A DNA stretch of 64,000 nt from the NCBI GenBank assembly GCA_027575765.1, contig JANBPT010000157.1, positions 1 to 64,000 on the forward strand. The letters run 5' to 3'. Origin of the DNA: Tieghemiomyces parasiticus (Eukaryota > Kickxellomycota > Dimargaritomycetes > Dimargaritales > Dimargaritaceae). This document shows positions 24,401 through 36,094 of the stretch, piece after piece (position 1 is the stretch's first letter; the number at the start of each line of letters is the position of its first letter). The notes below the pieces were generated by a model that worked only from the letters and a program-made list of their open reading frames with translations, did no database searches and was not told the origin of the DNA. Both the position numbers and the translations under genes were made by a program.

Positions 24401-27400
24401 AGGACCCGGAACGTTCTCCTGCTGCAACATGTCGCACATGTACTGGGTGAAGGAGGATAGGGAGTGCTCGTGAACAAGGGCCTTCACGCTGAACCTCTTG
24501 GCCCGGCTGCCGTCCGGTTGCGCGGCTGACTCGATGGCAGGAGTGGGCGGTTGAACGGCGGCTGGTGGCCGAGGCACGGCCAGATCGAGATCGCCCGGGC
24601 CCGGTACATTATCACTGAGCGACAGACTCATATCAGACGAGCGTCGGGAGCGAGTCTTCCGGCGCCGCTGGTGAGGGGACGGGGAGTGCCCCGGAGTGGT
24701 GGATGCGGCCCGTTTGTCCCGGTGCGCTCGGGTTGTCCTAGAAGGATCGGGTATCGATAGGCGCCGTTTAGATCCGGTTATCGCCCCGTCGTCGCTGTCA
24801 GACAACGTAATGTAAGAAACTGCCTCAGGGGGCGGAGAACGGTCCTTGCTTTCCGGGGGAGCAGTTTTCTTCAAAGTCGCACCGGGTGCATTGAAAGGGG
24901 ATGAACCAACGACCTTGGCCGCGGCGAAGTATGTGTCTTCAGGGACAGTGGACGCTGAGGGTTGAGTCGGAACCGGGCCAGGTGTGACCATGGAGGCCGT
25001 AGCATCCGACAACTCCTGCGGTGGGTCCCGACTTTGATTCACCGCTGAATTCTGGGGTAAACCTAGGTCGCTCCCACTTACCGGCTCGGACGAATGTTGA
25101 TTATTGTCGGGCGTGGCCAACGAAGGTGTCTCCGCCAGCGAGCTGGACGGCAACACGGTAGGGCTGGGTGACCTGACCGGGATTTTTTCGCTTGACGTCG
25201 GTGGCTCGGACGTCAGTTGGGCCAAAGGGATTGGTGCAACCAAGGAGGCCGTGGCAGGACGCGGTGGGTCTTCAGGGGCGTCACTTACAACCCGGCGGCG
25301 TGAGCGCCTGCGGGCCATGCGCTGCGTGGTTCTCGCTTTTTCTGTGGTGGCCAACCTCTCCCCGCCCAAAGTTAGGGATGGCAAGTTGGGGCCCCTTCGA
25401 TCAGCATCGTAGTAAGCGCTGTACCGTTGTAGGTCCGAGTCAGACAATTCGGCATCGTCAATGAAATCGTCGTCATCGTCGGAGTAAGCCCCCCCTTCGT
25501 CCGCATCAATACCATGGTCGTCAAGTTTTGCCGGTACATCACAGCCAGCCGCCGTTTCGGGAGGCGGATGCGTATGGGCGACGACGTCCACAGATTTTGC
25601 TGCGACGGCGATTGCTGTACGCTGCTTAGAGGTATCGGTGGGGAGCGGTGGTTCCGGACAGGGGCCCTGCACCAACGCGACCTTCCATTCCAGTTCGCAA
25701 CACAGGTGAACTGACTCTGTGAGCGCCGAACACCGCCTCCGGAGTTCGACCTCGGTGGTCACCCCCGACCGGCGGATGGTATCGCGCAGCTTGGGTAGGC
25801 GGTCGTCCCGTACGTGAGCAAGGCTGGCTTTCAAACTGTCTAGTCGCTTCTGCTGCAGGCGCCAGAGGCGCCACGCGCGCAGGGCCAGGTCCTTCAGCTT
25901 GCTAGTCTGCCACAGCTGCCGCTGCTCTTCCTCGAAGGCCTCGATGCCGCGGTTGATTACGTCCATAGCCATGATCCGCAGTGGTCGGGCAGAGACTGGA
26001 CTGCGGATAGCAGGCGTGATTACGGGGTCGGGTTCATAGTCTGAAGGGGCCAGGTCTTCCGAGGCGTAGTCGGATTCGCCGTACAAGGGCAGGATGGGAT
26101 CGGTCGGATCCACCCGGATACCGTCGTCATCAAAAGCCACCCCATCTACTGCCGTCGACAGGGGCAAGGCCTCGGTCGCCCGGTGCACGCGAAACCCTGC
26201 TGGAACTCCCGCGGGTGTGAAACCCGGGCTGTTTGGACCGGGTGGCGGTGCCAGTAAGGGTGACCCGTCGAGATCTGCGTCCATAAGGTCAAGATCCGAG
26301 GTCACGTCGCTGCTTTCGGACGACAGAGATTCGCCCGAGTCTGAGTAGCACAGGTTGACGACATCGGTAAGGGTGGAAGCAAAGTTCCTAGTCACTCCAG
26401 GCTGGGCCTCGCGAAACCGTGCCAGGGTCCGGCCCCGTTGGTCCACAATGAAGACTGGGGCGTCAGCACCCGGTAGGGGCTGGTAGATGGTCTGAGTGGG
26501 GAAACGATGGACGACCCGACGGGACCCTAGGATGCGTCGCATCTGGGCTTGGACCTTCAGTTTGAACCCCGGATAGGTGTCCAAGGGTGGAGAACCGCCA
26601 CGTTGGGTGCGGCGGTTTTTCCGTAGGGGCCGCCAGAACCAAAAATCACAGCGCCCGGTCTGGTCGATCGGGGCATTCCCCAGGGGATACGCCGGAGTGC
26701 TGACAAACCGACGCTGGCCCCGGCTGTCGCGGAAAAAAATATCAGCCAGCGCTACCGAGGTTGGAGGGAGCCATGCGGGCGGGGTTGGTAGGACGGGGGG
26801 CGGTAGCTGGGAGGATGAGTGTGATCGGTGTTTGACCAACGGCCGTGCTACGGCCAGTGGTGAGCGAGGTGGTGACGACGGTGGCCCACCCGCTTTCGTG
26901 GTTGGTAAAGTAGGCGGAGGTGCCACATAGAAACCCGATGACGCCTGTGGGGCAGGCAATGGCGGCGACTGGACAGACGGTGCTGGGGGTTCGACCTGCA
27001 GCGCGGGCAGCATTACATCGTCAAAGTCGAACGTATCGGCGTCCTCTAAGGGACTCCCCAGTGGAGGTAGTGGAGGAAGTGAGTTGACGGCTGAATTGTC
27101 ATGGACCAACGACTCCAGGTCCCACCAGGGCTCCGCCAGACCTGAGGAGGTGGGGTCCAGGCCGGCCCCGCCGTCAACGGACATCGGTGAAGCGGGTGGC
27201 CCTGGCGAGGATGGGGCCGTCACAGTGGCGATCGGGTCTGACCGGAGGCTTGGGGAACTGGCGGCTGTGGCTGTTGGCGACCATGATGATGAGATGATAG
27301 CAGCTGGTGCTGGTGGTGGGGTGGTGGCCGATTCAGCTGCGCCTGTCGGCTTGCAAGTTCGTTGGTAGGTGCGAAATTGGCGGGCGGCACTAATCAGACA

Positions 27401-27661
27401 CTCGCGTATGGGTCGTTTCATATTACCGTACTTCAAATTTAAGTCCGTATTTGATCTTAGCTTGGACAAAGCGAATCCGTCCAAAGCCAACTGGCGCATG
27501 ATGTTGGCCGCGAAGCCTTTTTTTCGACGGTTGAACCAGGTAAAGACGTCGTCCACCGACCAGTGGTTGGGGAACGGTGGCAGCCCGTGGGCGGCGTCTT
27601 TGGGTGGTTTGGCCGGTGAAGCGCGGTTCGGTCGTTTCTTCTTCCGAGTGGTTGACTCCAT
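21484..27661 (-). CDS. ATRX/RAD54L2-like SNF2 chromatin helicase with N-terminal SAM-like domain
   Basis: Two exons, 27661-21903 and 21751-21484, give 2008 aa. The C-terminal half is a SNF2 ATPase: AHEMGLGKT (Walker A, Lys near 1317), IADEGHELKN (DEGH box, near 1456), and the helicase-C end ARAYRYGQTKPVFVYRL, then GTMEDKIYNNNVHK. A DEGH box plus GQTKPV and GTMEDKIY, followed by a motif like MFTKAQLKSYF, are features of the ATRX/ARIP4 branch. The N-terminus (about 30-95, HWSVDDVFTWFNRRKKGF) looks like a SAM-type helical domain. Between lie ~1100 residues of acidic, Ser/Pro-rich disordered sequence with SDSD-type clusters. It probably remodels nucleosomes or removes proteins from DNA. The final 89 aa form a charged helix. 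No ADD zinc finger is seen. Confidence 0.88.
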
Positions 27662-29304
27662 AGCGAGAGAGACGATGGGGTGGTCTTCTCATGTGAGAAG
27701 GAGGGCCTCCCAGGTAATCGTTAGTACAACTCAGGGCGTAGGCCGTGATTAGCGGTGACTAGGGTACTCGGAAAATTAACAGGTATGGATTCCGCAGCCG
27801 GTAAACTTTATGTGCAGTAGAACCTGCGGGTGCGAGCTGGCCCCGGTTCGGGATGGAATGGGAACAGTGGCTAGATTTGATTGTGTAGGAGGGTTGTAAA
27901 AGACCCATCCATGCCTCTGATGCGTAATGTATGTAACGATGTAAATTAGTAATTTGCGACGAATAGTTTATTCGGCTGCCCAGTACGGCACGCGTGCAAA
28001 CCATTGGTTGTGGCAGAGCAGCGGATTACTGGGTTACTAGCCTAGACCAGTCCCCGTAACAAAGAGGGCGGCCCGTTCTACAACGGGGCCTAAAGGGACA
28101 ACGACCACACTGGCCTCCGGTGCGCAGGAGTAAGGGGAAGGCCGCTAAGCAAGGGCATGTAGGATAATTCTGCCACGGAGCATACATACCAGGCCTCTTC
28201 AATGATACTGACTTGCCCAGCTACTGCCCAAACTGGCCGGCGAGGCACCGGTAGTCAAGATGCCCACACAACCAAGAAGAATGCCCCAGGTTATCAATCA
28301 GGACGCGATAGCTATGATCTGGAACTGCCGCTTCGCCATTGTCCCGTTTCCCGTGTCCTGGTTACATGCAGCTTGCGGTACGGTAAAAGGATAATAGCGC
28401 TACGACAAATCGCAAAGGCCAACGTGGAAACCTCCCCCCCCCGAGAGCACAGGCTCATCACAACAGAAGTACGCTATTATCTATTCAGGCCCTTTTGATA
28501 TTTGAAAGAGGAAAGGTCCATCGAACGAACGAATGAAGTTAAGGGAGCATGCCACAACTTACGCTTCGGCTGCTTGCTCGAAGTCGGCTGTTTTCTACTG
28601 AGGGACAAGCTCACTAGGGAGGCACCTCGGTGTAGACACGACTGTTCGGACCCAGCTGCCAGGACCATGTCTAGTATCCTGCTGAACAACGAAGGCGGCG
28701 AATAAAGCTGCGGTGGCGGCTCAAGTGGATATGCAACCGTAAGTTTATAGGCTATCGTGAAGGCGGATGTTCGCGGCCGGGACCGAGTAATTGCCGTCCC
28801 GCCCCGAACGCAGTAGCCGGGTGAACCACAATGACCCGTCAGGGTATTCAACGGGTACTAGATAACTTAAGTCGAGAGCCCAGCTAGTAAGCTATCTATC
28901 CGTCCGTGTCACTAGAGGTATACCACGTTTCTGAGCGAGAGAACTTGACGCCCAGCTATGGTTTAGAGCCCATACAGTAAGGGGAGCTGTCCGTCCATCT
29001 CCTTCCCTCAGGCCTCCACCGCCTATAGCTAGAGGTACAGTCTCTCCTCCGCCTCCAGCCTGCCTGGTTAGATCAGGAGCCTGGCTGGCTTCCACCGCGA
29101 TCCAACCCCGGCCGCCACTGTTGATCCGAGGAACCCGGCCCGTTCACCACTCCGATCTAGCGCATTCGGCGATCTTCTGCACACCGCACCTCTCACCCCA
29201 CCTTTGCCTGGCCACCGTCACTCCCTTTTTTCTTCGCTGCGACCCATCACTTGACAAACGCTGTCTTCGCAATATCCTCGATTAAACCGCCTGCCTTACT
29301 CACT
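27662..29304. other. Intergenic, ATRX-like/NAA15 divergent promoters
   Basis: 1.6 kb with only short frames (at most about 124 codons) lacking domain similarity. The last ~150 bp before the NAA15 ATG are rich in C and T. No RNA gene was recognised on either strand. Confidence 0.45.
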
Positions 29305-32076
29305 ATGGCCCACCGTCAGTCCGTCGCCCGGAACAGCGCGCCGGCCCACCGGCAACTTCCCGCCCGGGAAATGGCCGTCTTTAAGAACATGCTCAAGGAG
29401 TACGAGCTCAAGAAGTACGCCAGCGGGCTCGACCTGTGTGAGCAGATCCTGGCCAACCGCCCGGAGCACGGCGAGACTCTTTGCATGCGTGGCCTCTTCC
29501 TAGTGAACCTGGACCGTAAAGCCGAGGGTATTGCCCAGGTCAAACTCGGCATCCGCCAGGATTTGACCAGCCACATCTGTTGGCACGTCTACGGTCTCAT
29601 CCACCGTGCCGACCGCAACTATACTGAGGCTGTCAAGTGTTACCTGCAGGCCCTCAAGTTCGACCCGAATAACTTCCAGATCCTCCGCGACCTGGCCCTC
29701 CTGCAGACCCAGCTCCGTCAGTACGACCGCTTGGCCACGACGCGCGCCTCATTGTTGCAGTTCCAGCCCAAGAACCCGGCCTTTTGGATCGCCCTGGCCC
29801 TCGCCAACCACCTGGCGGGCCGCGACGCCGCCGCCCTCAAGGTCATGGAATCGTACGAGGAGGCCGTACAGACCCCCGAAAAACCGCACGATTATGAGGC
29901 TAGCGAAGTCGCCCTCTTCAAGAATCTGCTGCTCGAGGAAGCCGGTCACCCGGAGCGTGCTCTCACTCACCTGGACACCGTGCGCGACCGCGTCTGCGAC
30001 CGCCTGGCCTGGTTGGAACGACGCGCCGCCCTCCAATTCCGCCTGCAGCGCTTTGACGCCGCCGAGACGACCTACCGCGGCCTGCTGGATCGTAACCCCG
30101 ATGACCGTCTCTACCTGTGGCGATGGCTGCAGGCCCGGCGTATTGTCCGTCCGGACTTGTCGGCCGCTGACCTGGCCGAGCTCCAGACTGGGGTACGGCG
30201 TAAGCCGCTCCTGACCGACGAGACCGCTGGGGCCGTCGTGGAGGCCAGTCGCCAGCTCCTCCTGGCCCACCCGCGGTCCCACCAGCTCAACCTAATCCCG
30301 CTCTACTTCACCTACGATGACGAATTCCGTCGCCAGGCAGACACCTACCTCCGCAAGCAGCTGGACCGCGGAGTGCCCTCTCTATTCTCCAGCCTCAAGC
30401 CGCTCTATGCCCACCAGCCAGCCAAGGGCACTGTGCTGCACGACCTGGTTCAGGCCTACAAGGACAGTCTCCCCGTCCCCCCTGTGGTCGAGGGTAAGTC
30501 CGGGGCGGAGAACGGGGCGGACAGGCCCGCGGCGCCACCCGCCTACGTGTGGGCGCTGTACTACCTGGCCCAGCACGCCGACCACCAAGGCCACCCGTCC
30601 GCGGCGATGGTTGCCGTGGAAGAGGCCCTCCGCTACTGCCCGAACCTGTTGGACCTGCACATGGCCCGAGGTCGATTCCTCAAGCACTTGGGCGACCCGG
30701 CGACAGCCAGCCAGGTCATGGAGGCCGCGCGCCAACTAGAACCGCAGGACCGCTTCACTAACAATAAGTGCGTCAAGTACTACCTCCGCAACGACCAGAC
30801 GGTGGAGGCTCAGACCACCATCCTGCAGTTCGTCCGCAAGGACGTGCCGGACATGATTTACGAACTCTACGAACTGCAGGTCTTGTGGTACCTCCTGGAG
30901 GCTGGGGACAGCTTCCAGCGCCAACGGTACTGGGGGCTCGCGCTGAAACGGTTCCACCAAGTTGATCGGGCGTTCCAGGAATTTAACGACGATCAGTTTG
31001 ACTTTCACACCTACTCGCTGCGCAAATTGACCCTCCGGTCGTACCTGGACATCCTTAAATTCGAGGATGGACTGTACACCCGCCCCCAGTTCCGTCGCGC
31101 CGCCCTGGCCGCCACCGAGATCTACCTGACCTTGCACTCCCAGCGCCAGCAGGACCCGGCCCGTGTTGCTACCTACGCCATCGCTCGCCCCGAGGATGCC
31201 CCGCTGCCCCCCGCGCCCGCCAAGGGTAAATGTCGAGCCAAAAAGCAAGAGGTTGGCGAATCCGGCGTCACGAGCCCGACCTCGGATGGCGACGCGAAGG
31301 CCGACCAGGTGAACAAGGCGGAGGAGGAGGAGGGTGATAAAAAGAAGGAGGAGGAGGATTCCGACCTGTTTAAGGTTGTCCCGGACTTGGACCCCTTTGG
31401 CAACACGTACTTGGAGGCTGAAGACTACCTAGCTGAGGCCCTCAAACTGCTTCAGCCCTTGCTGGCTCTCCCGACCCGGCAGTTGGACGTCGAGCGCGCC
31501 GCATTCCGTCTCCATCTCGCTCGCGCCAAGTACGACTCCGCTCTGACCGCTCTGCAGCACCTCGTCGAGCTCGACCCGACGAGCGCGCTCACGACGGCCT
31601 CCGTCGCCGAGCTCTTGGCTGCCACACACGACGGCTCTACGACGTCGCTATCGGCCAAGGCTGCCGAACGTGCCAACCAGGTTTTGGGTAGTTGGCGCCC
31701 CGACCTAACCGTCAGTCAGGGACCTGAAGCCACCATTCAGCGCTGGCTCGAAACTGCTTCCGACTCGCTCGACCACACCTGCGCCGCCGCGGAATTCCTA
31801 GCTGCCGGCAGTCGTCCGGCCCAGCCGGATCGCGCCTACGCTACGCTTCAGGCCTGGTTTAATCGCGCTGTGCAAAACCAATCTGAAACCCGCCCGCTTT
31901 CCCTCGACCAACTGGATACCTTGACCCGCACAGCCGAACGCGTCCACGATCCGTTGTGCCTCAAGGACCAGTCATTCCTACAAACGGAGCTCCCGCTGAC
32001 CCGCGCCATCGGCGCTTACGCTGCCGAGCACTTCCCCCAGGCCATTCGGTACCACCAGGTATCATCCAAGGACTAA
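29305..32076 (+). CDS. NAA15: NatA N-terminal acetyltransferase auxiliary subunit NAA15/NAT1
   Basis: Intronless, 924 aa. The frame extends upstream to a TTG at 29251, but the first ATG is at 29305 (MAHRQS). The start RQLPAREMAVFKNMLKEYELKKYASGL and ETLCMRGLFLVNL are characteristic of NAA15, the ribosome-bound scaffold of NatA that positions the catalytic subunit NAA10. TPR helix pairs run through most of the protein, for example CWHVYGLIHRADRNYTEAVKCYLQALKFDP near 90-120. At about 650-705 there is a highly charged Lys/Glu-rich linker (KKEEEDSDLF), as in other NAA15 proteins. Length is slightly above the usual ~850 aa. Confidence 0.93.
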   Translation: MAHRQSVARNSAPAHRQLPAREMAVFKNMLKEYELKKYASGLDLCEQILANRPEHGETLCMRGLFLVNLDRKAEGIAQVKLGIRQDLTSHICWHVYGLIHRADRNYTEAVKCYLQALKFDPNNFQILRDLALLQTQLRQYDRLATTRASLLQFQPKNPAFWIALALANHLAGRDAAALKVMESYEEAVQTPEKPHDYEASEVALFKNLLLEEAGHPERALTHLDTVRDRVCDRLAWLERRAALQFRLQRFDAAETTYRGLLDRNPDDRLYLWRWLQARRIVRPDLSAADLAELQTGVRRKPLLTDETAGAVVEASRQLLLAHPRSHQLNLIPLYFTYDDEFRRQADTYLRKQLDRGVPSLFSSLKPLYAHQPAKGTVLHDLVQAYKDSLPVPPVVEGKSGAENGADRPAAPPAYVWALYYLAQHADHQGHPSAAMVAVEEALRYCPNLLDLHMARGRFLKHLGDPATASQVMEAARQLEPQDRFTNNKCVKYYLRNDQTVEAQTTILQFVRKDVPDMIYELYELQVLWYLLEAGDSFQRQRYWGLALKRFHQVDRAFQEFNDDQFDFHTYSLRKLTLRSYLDILKFEDGLYTRPQFRRAALAATEIYLTLHSQRQQDPARVATYAIARPEDAPLPPAPAKGKCRAKKQEVGESGVTSPTSDGDAKADQVNKAEEEEGDKKKEEEDSDLFKVVPDLDPFGNTYLEAEDYLAEALKLLQPLLALPTRQLDVERAAFRLHLARAKYDSALTALQHLVELDPTSALTTASVAELLAATHDGSTTSLSAKAAERANQVLGSWRPDLTVSQGPEATIQRWLETASDSLDHTCAAAEFLAAGSRPAQPDRAYATLQAWFNRAVQNQSETRPLSLDQLDTLTRTAERVHDPLCLKDQSFLQTELPLTRAIGAYAAEHFPQAIRYHQVSSKD

Positions 32077-33140
32077 TGAGGTGGGCCGTTGGAGCGAGCT
32101 TCCAGAGAGGCCGTCTAAATATCTTTTTTTTCTATTGTTTCCTTTTGAGACTGAATGATACTCCGTAACAAGATGCCATTACAGTCTTTGATATACCGTG
32201 ATCTAATATCGGTGCGTGGAACTGGTGGTCACATCGGGAACAATTTAGTAGGTCTAGAGCGTTCTAAAAATCTACTAGATTTGTATTATTCCTAAGGGAC
32301 GTTGTGGCTGAAAGTCCTCCGTTTGAGGGGGGGGGCGCTTATTAGGCACCGCGGTGCTTGGTCGTAGATGGGACCTACCAATACCTTTACATACTCGGCG
32401 TAACGGGGTGGGGGCCGTTGGACATCGACAGTGAGCAACTTGAGCTAAGGGAAGACCCGTCTAATGATGAGATGCCTGTATTGCCCCGCAAGTCGCACCG
32501 TTGGGGAAACGGCTCGGGTCGACACTCCGTTGTTCGCCTCTTTAATGTTGAAATGGCGGGCCGTGTCGAGCTGTACTGGTTAGTTTCTCAACTGCCAACG
32601 TTCCCTAAAGCATTAGTCGGCAAGACCACCATGTCTAGCCATGTGGTTTCTCTTGGTTATCATATTTATTAGGGTGGCTGCAGAAGTCACACACCCCTGC
32701 ATGGTCGATGGCTCCCAGCTTCCGTTTCCGCTGCCCTTCTGTCGTGGCCGTCCTCAGGACTAAAGGCCAGCAATAGTTGGGCTATGGCTGAGGAGGGTGT
32801 GGCGTGAAGGGGTGAGGATTTGTTTCTAATGGGCTTCCGAACCCCATGATATCGGGCGGAAGTTGTTGTTTTTTGTGCATCAATTAGAGCTGTCAAAGCC
32901 GATGGTGCCCTGAGCGCCACCGCCTGGTCAGCATCTGTTTGATAGAAACATGGGCTGTTTCTGTGGAAGTCCAATGTTGCGACGCGCTAAACCACTTCAC
33001 GATATTGTATAAAACAGGCAGACGCAGCTCTGCTCGTTTTTTATCAGCCAAGTCTACACCACTCGAACAACCAGTATCGTTGCAAATTCTTGATAGTTTT
33101 TAGACGCTGCCAGCCTGTTAATTATTATCACGCTCAAAAG
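32077..33140. other. Intergenic, no gene recognised
   Basis: About 1 kb between NAA15 and the phosphatase pseudogene. Short frames on both strands show no domain. It contains small homopolymer runs only. Confidence 0.45.
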
Positions 33141-34691
33141 ATGATGACCCAGTCCGTTACTCGCGGGCGCCTAGCCCGGTTAGGCTTGATAATTCTCGTT
33201 ATTTGGGCGCTTGCTACCGCGGACAAGATCGTTCGGGATTCGGATGGTACCACCAGTACCCGGCGACAGGTGCCCATCCGCAACATAATCCTCATGGTCG
33301 CAGATGACCTGGGTCCGGCCACTGAAACGGTAGCCCGCAGTTACCACCAGACAGTCCACGGCCTAGACCGGGCGTGAAAATCGCCGCTTGACCAAACCCT
33401 CGTCAGGACTATCCGCACCCATTCGGCCAGCCACTGGATCACCTACTCAGCGGCTGCTGCCACCGCATCTTCCTGCGCCCGGAAGACCAATAAGCAGGCC
33501 GTTGGCGTCACTCCTGACGGCTTGCCCTGCGGTTCCGTGTTGGAAACCGCCAAGTAACGTGGGCTCCGCACGGGTCTGATTTCCACCTATTGGGTCACTC
33601 CGGCAGCCTCCTCGGCCCACGTCGCCCACCAAGGCATGGAGGCGCTGGTGGCCGAGCACCAAGTTGATGACACGCTTCTGGGTCGAAGTGTGGACTTCCT
33701 CTTAGGCGGTTGCATGGGATATTTCCGACTAGTGACACAGGGGGGGCGGCGTACCGATGGGCAGGATTTGTTGACCAGGGAGCAGCAGGAGCTGGGCTTT
33801 ACGGTAGTCACCACGAGCTCCGCTCTGACCAACCTCTCCGCGGCGGACCTTCTGGTGCAGGGTCTCTTTGCTGACAACCACCTTCGTTTCGAAATCGAGC
33901 GGGCCGCTAGTGGTCAAACTTCCTTATCCGACATGACCGCCCAAGCCCGCCAAGTCCTACAGACGACCAGCCGTGACCAGCCCGAGGGGTATTTTTTTGA
34001 TGATCGAAGGCAGTTGATTTGACATGGTTGACCATAATAACTATGCGGCCACGCTCGTCCGCGAAGTCGGGGCCTTTTGGGACACCGTACAAGTTGTCGA
34101 GGATTTCGTCAGTGTGTACCCGGCGGATACCCTCTTCATCAGTACGAGCGACCACGAAACCAGTGGGTTGCCAGCGCGACGGCACCACGCCAGCGGACTA
34201 CGCGCGGTACCCGGAAATCTTACGCCCCGTGACCTGTAGCACCGAGAGCATCCCCTAGGAGGTGTGGTGATCTCCGGGGGTCGAGCGTCCATACCTCATT
34301 AAAAGTAACGTCGCCGGGTAGCTGGGGATTTGGGACTTAGCCCCCCCCCGAGGAATCGAAGACTCTGGAGGCAGCGTTGGTTACCTCGTAGGTTTCGCTG
34401 CAGTTGGCCCTGGCCAAATTAGCTAGTAACCGGGCCCAGCTGGGCTGGACCATTCACAGCCATACAGGGGTTGACGTCAACGTCTACGTTTACGGCGCCA
34501 GTGCGGAGAGCCTACGCGGCCATTCCGATAATACCAATATTGGCCGGATTATCGCCCTGGGCCTCGGCCTCGATCTCCAGACCGTGACGGATCGTCTACA
34601 AGGTATGAGGGTTCGTCCCGTTACTAAGGACCTTGACGATTTTCGACCCATTAGTCTATGGGGAGGGGCAAGCACGGTCCACGCTCTTTAG
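33141..34691 (+). pseudogene. Decayed alkaline phosphatase
   Basis: One frame beginning at ATG 33141 encodes a short N-terminus with a hydrophobic anchor (LGLIILVIWALATA), then NIILMVADDLGP, corresponding to the metal-binding DGMGP block of alkaline phosphatases. The frame is cut by TGA at 33375 and TAA at 33555, with similarity continuing in the same frame on both sides: QTLVRTIRT, SAAAAT, QAVGVTPDG, AEHQVDD, SVDFLLGG. A further TGA at 34020 is followed by a +1 shift into DHNNYAATLVREV and STSDHETSGL, which stops at 34237. HSHTGVDVNVYVYG and SDNTNIGRI then appear in the original frame up to 34691. The serine motif reads TYSA rather than the expected TDSA. In-frame stops, a frameshift and a lost catalytic residue make this a pseudogene of a Pho8-type enzyme. 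Confidence 0.9.
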
Positions 34692-34987
34692 ACCTTCACT
34701 GTCGCCCTTTGATCGCTATAGGTCATCCGTGGGCTTTGTATAGCCGTGAACGAGCCGGCGGACGATGTTTATCTGCCACCTTTATCCTTTAGAGTAGGTA
34801 TTAATATTCGTGGCCGGCGTTGGCCTAGTTTAGTATAACGAGAGTAAAACACATGGTTGTAAACAGTATATTGAGATTTGTTGTGTAGAGAGAGAGGTGA
34901 AGGACAGACGAGCAAACAAAAACTGCGCCATGGAATAACGGCAGAAGGCCCGTGTGCTAGATTCTAGAGGCGATGGGTGCCTTGCAG

Positions 34988-35440
34988 TCAAGTGGATTTG
35001 CTCGTGGCCTCCAGATATTCACTTGACACCGACTCGGTCAAAGTCTTAGGGAACTGGGCGATATGTGGGGTATTCGTGACACCCTTCCAGAAATCATGGG
35101 ATTTGGCAAGCTCGCGGCTCTTGATTTCCTCGATGACCTCGGGCTGGGCCTTCAGGATCGACTCGTCACGGAAGACGGGGACCAGCTCGTCCTTCAGCTT
35201 GAAGTTAAACATGAACTGCTTCGGGTTAAACGGCTGCGGTTTTGTCCGGTCAATCACGGTAACTATATCGTGGCTCTTTTTGAGCGGGTTCAGGTAGTTC
35301 CGCTTAAACTGCGAACGCGTCAACTGGGCGGCCGGAGGGAAAGTCACCACTTGCTCAAAAAGCTCCTTGGACAGCATCGGACCGCGGGTGGCTAGAACGT
35401 GCTTCACAATGATGTGGACGGTGGACGGGTTGGGCGGCAT
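34988..35440 (-). CDS. Small basic winged-helix-like protein, unknown function
   Basis: 150 aa from ATG 35440, no intron. The frame continues upstream only to a TTG at 35530, so the ATG is chosen. I do not recognise the family with certainty. The N-terminal ~70 residues (STVHIIVKHVLATRGPMLSKELFEQV, then QFKRNYLNPLKKSHDIVTVID) look like a winged-helix fold: helix, turn with GP, helix, basic helix, beta hairpin. The rest (KPQPFNPKQFMFNFKL, then FRDES, VIEEIKSREL) is charged and helical. Its size and basic character would suit a mitochondrial ribosomal subunit, but that is a guess. It looks real because the sequence has conserved-looking helices, compositional balance and no overlapping better frame. 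Confidence 0.7.
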   Translation of the reverse strand: MPPNPSTVHIIVKHVLATRGPMLSKELFEQVVTFPPAAQLTRSQFKRNYLNPLKKSHDIVTVIDRTKPQPFNPKQFMFNFKLKDELVPVFRDESILKAQPEVIEEIKSRELAKSHDFWKGVTNTPHIAQFPKTLTESVSSEYLEATSKST

Positions 35441-36094
35441 GGTGTCGCGGTGTGCGATGGACAGGAAGGGGGAGGGGTCTAGTACGGAGCTCGGCAGGTG
35501 TGTAGAGTTGTGGGCTGGTAGAGTGATCAAGGCCGATCAATGTAGATTTTTCAGTGGAATGGCAAGGTCGGGTCAATGTAGAAGGGCTATTGACGAGTAA
35601 AAGCGAATGGGGTGAGGCTAGGTCTGAGAAGTGCCAAAGACCGCATGTGGGATTAGTCCTCTGCTGAAGGGAGGGTGGAGCTTCGGGAAGATCGGGCCCA
35701 TTCCTCTCCCTTCAGCCTTGCCCTCTAAAAAAAACGCTGGTGGCGAAGCTGGTCCCGCCGCACTACACACATCATACGCTGGCAGTGACTGGATGGTAGC
35801 ATTCCCTCCCTCTGGCTGTCTAATTATGAAGGTCGCAGCAGGGCTCGGTGACGAGACGAATTACTGGGCTCCCCACAGGCCCTAATCCGCCAGGACACCG
35901 TGTACGGTTTCAAGAAGCACCGTCGCCTCAAATCACCACTTACCACCCAAACAATCGGCCTCAAACACACGCCTCCCATCCTCTTTAGACCCTCACTTCT
36001 CTTCGCTTTATCGTACCGCTCCGGCTTCTACCACCAAAGCTGTATTCGACCAGCTGCTCTACCCCTCTCCCTTTCATCCAGCCACATCGTCATC
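35441..36094. other. Divergent intergenic region
   Basis: 654 bp between the winged-helix-like gene and MDM35, divergently transcribed. Frames of up to 84 codons lack similarity. The part before the MDM35 ATG is C/T-rich. Confidence 0.4.

Noticed and set aside
33141..34691. A functional alkaline phosphatase interrupted by introns
   Set aside because: Similarity continues in the same frame straight across the TGA and TAA with no splice sites around them, and a catalytic residue is changed.
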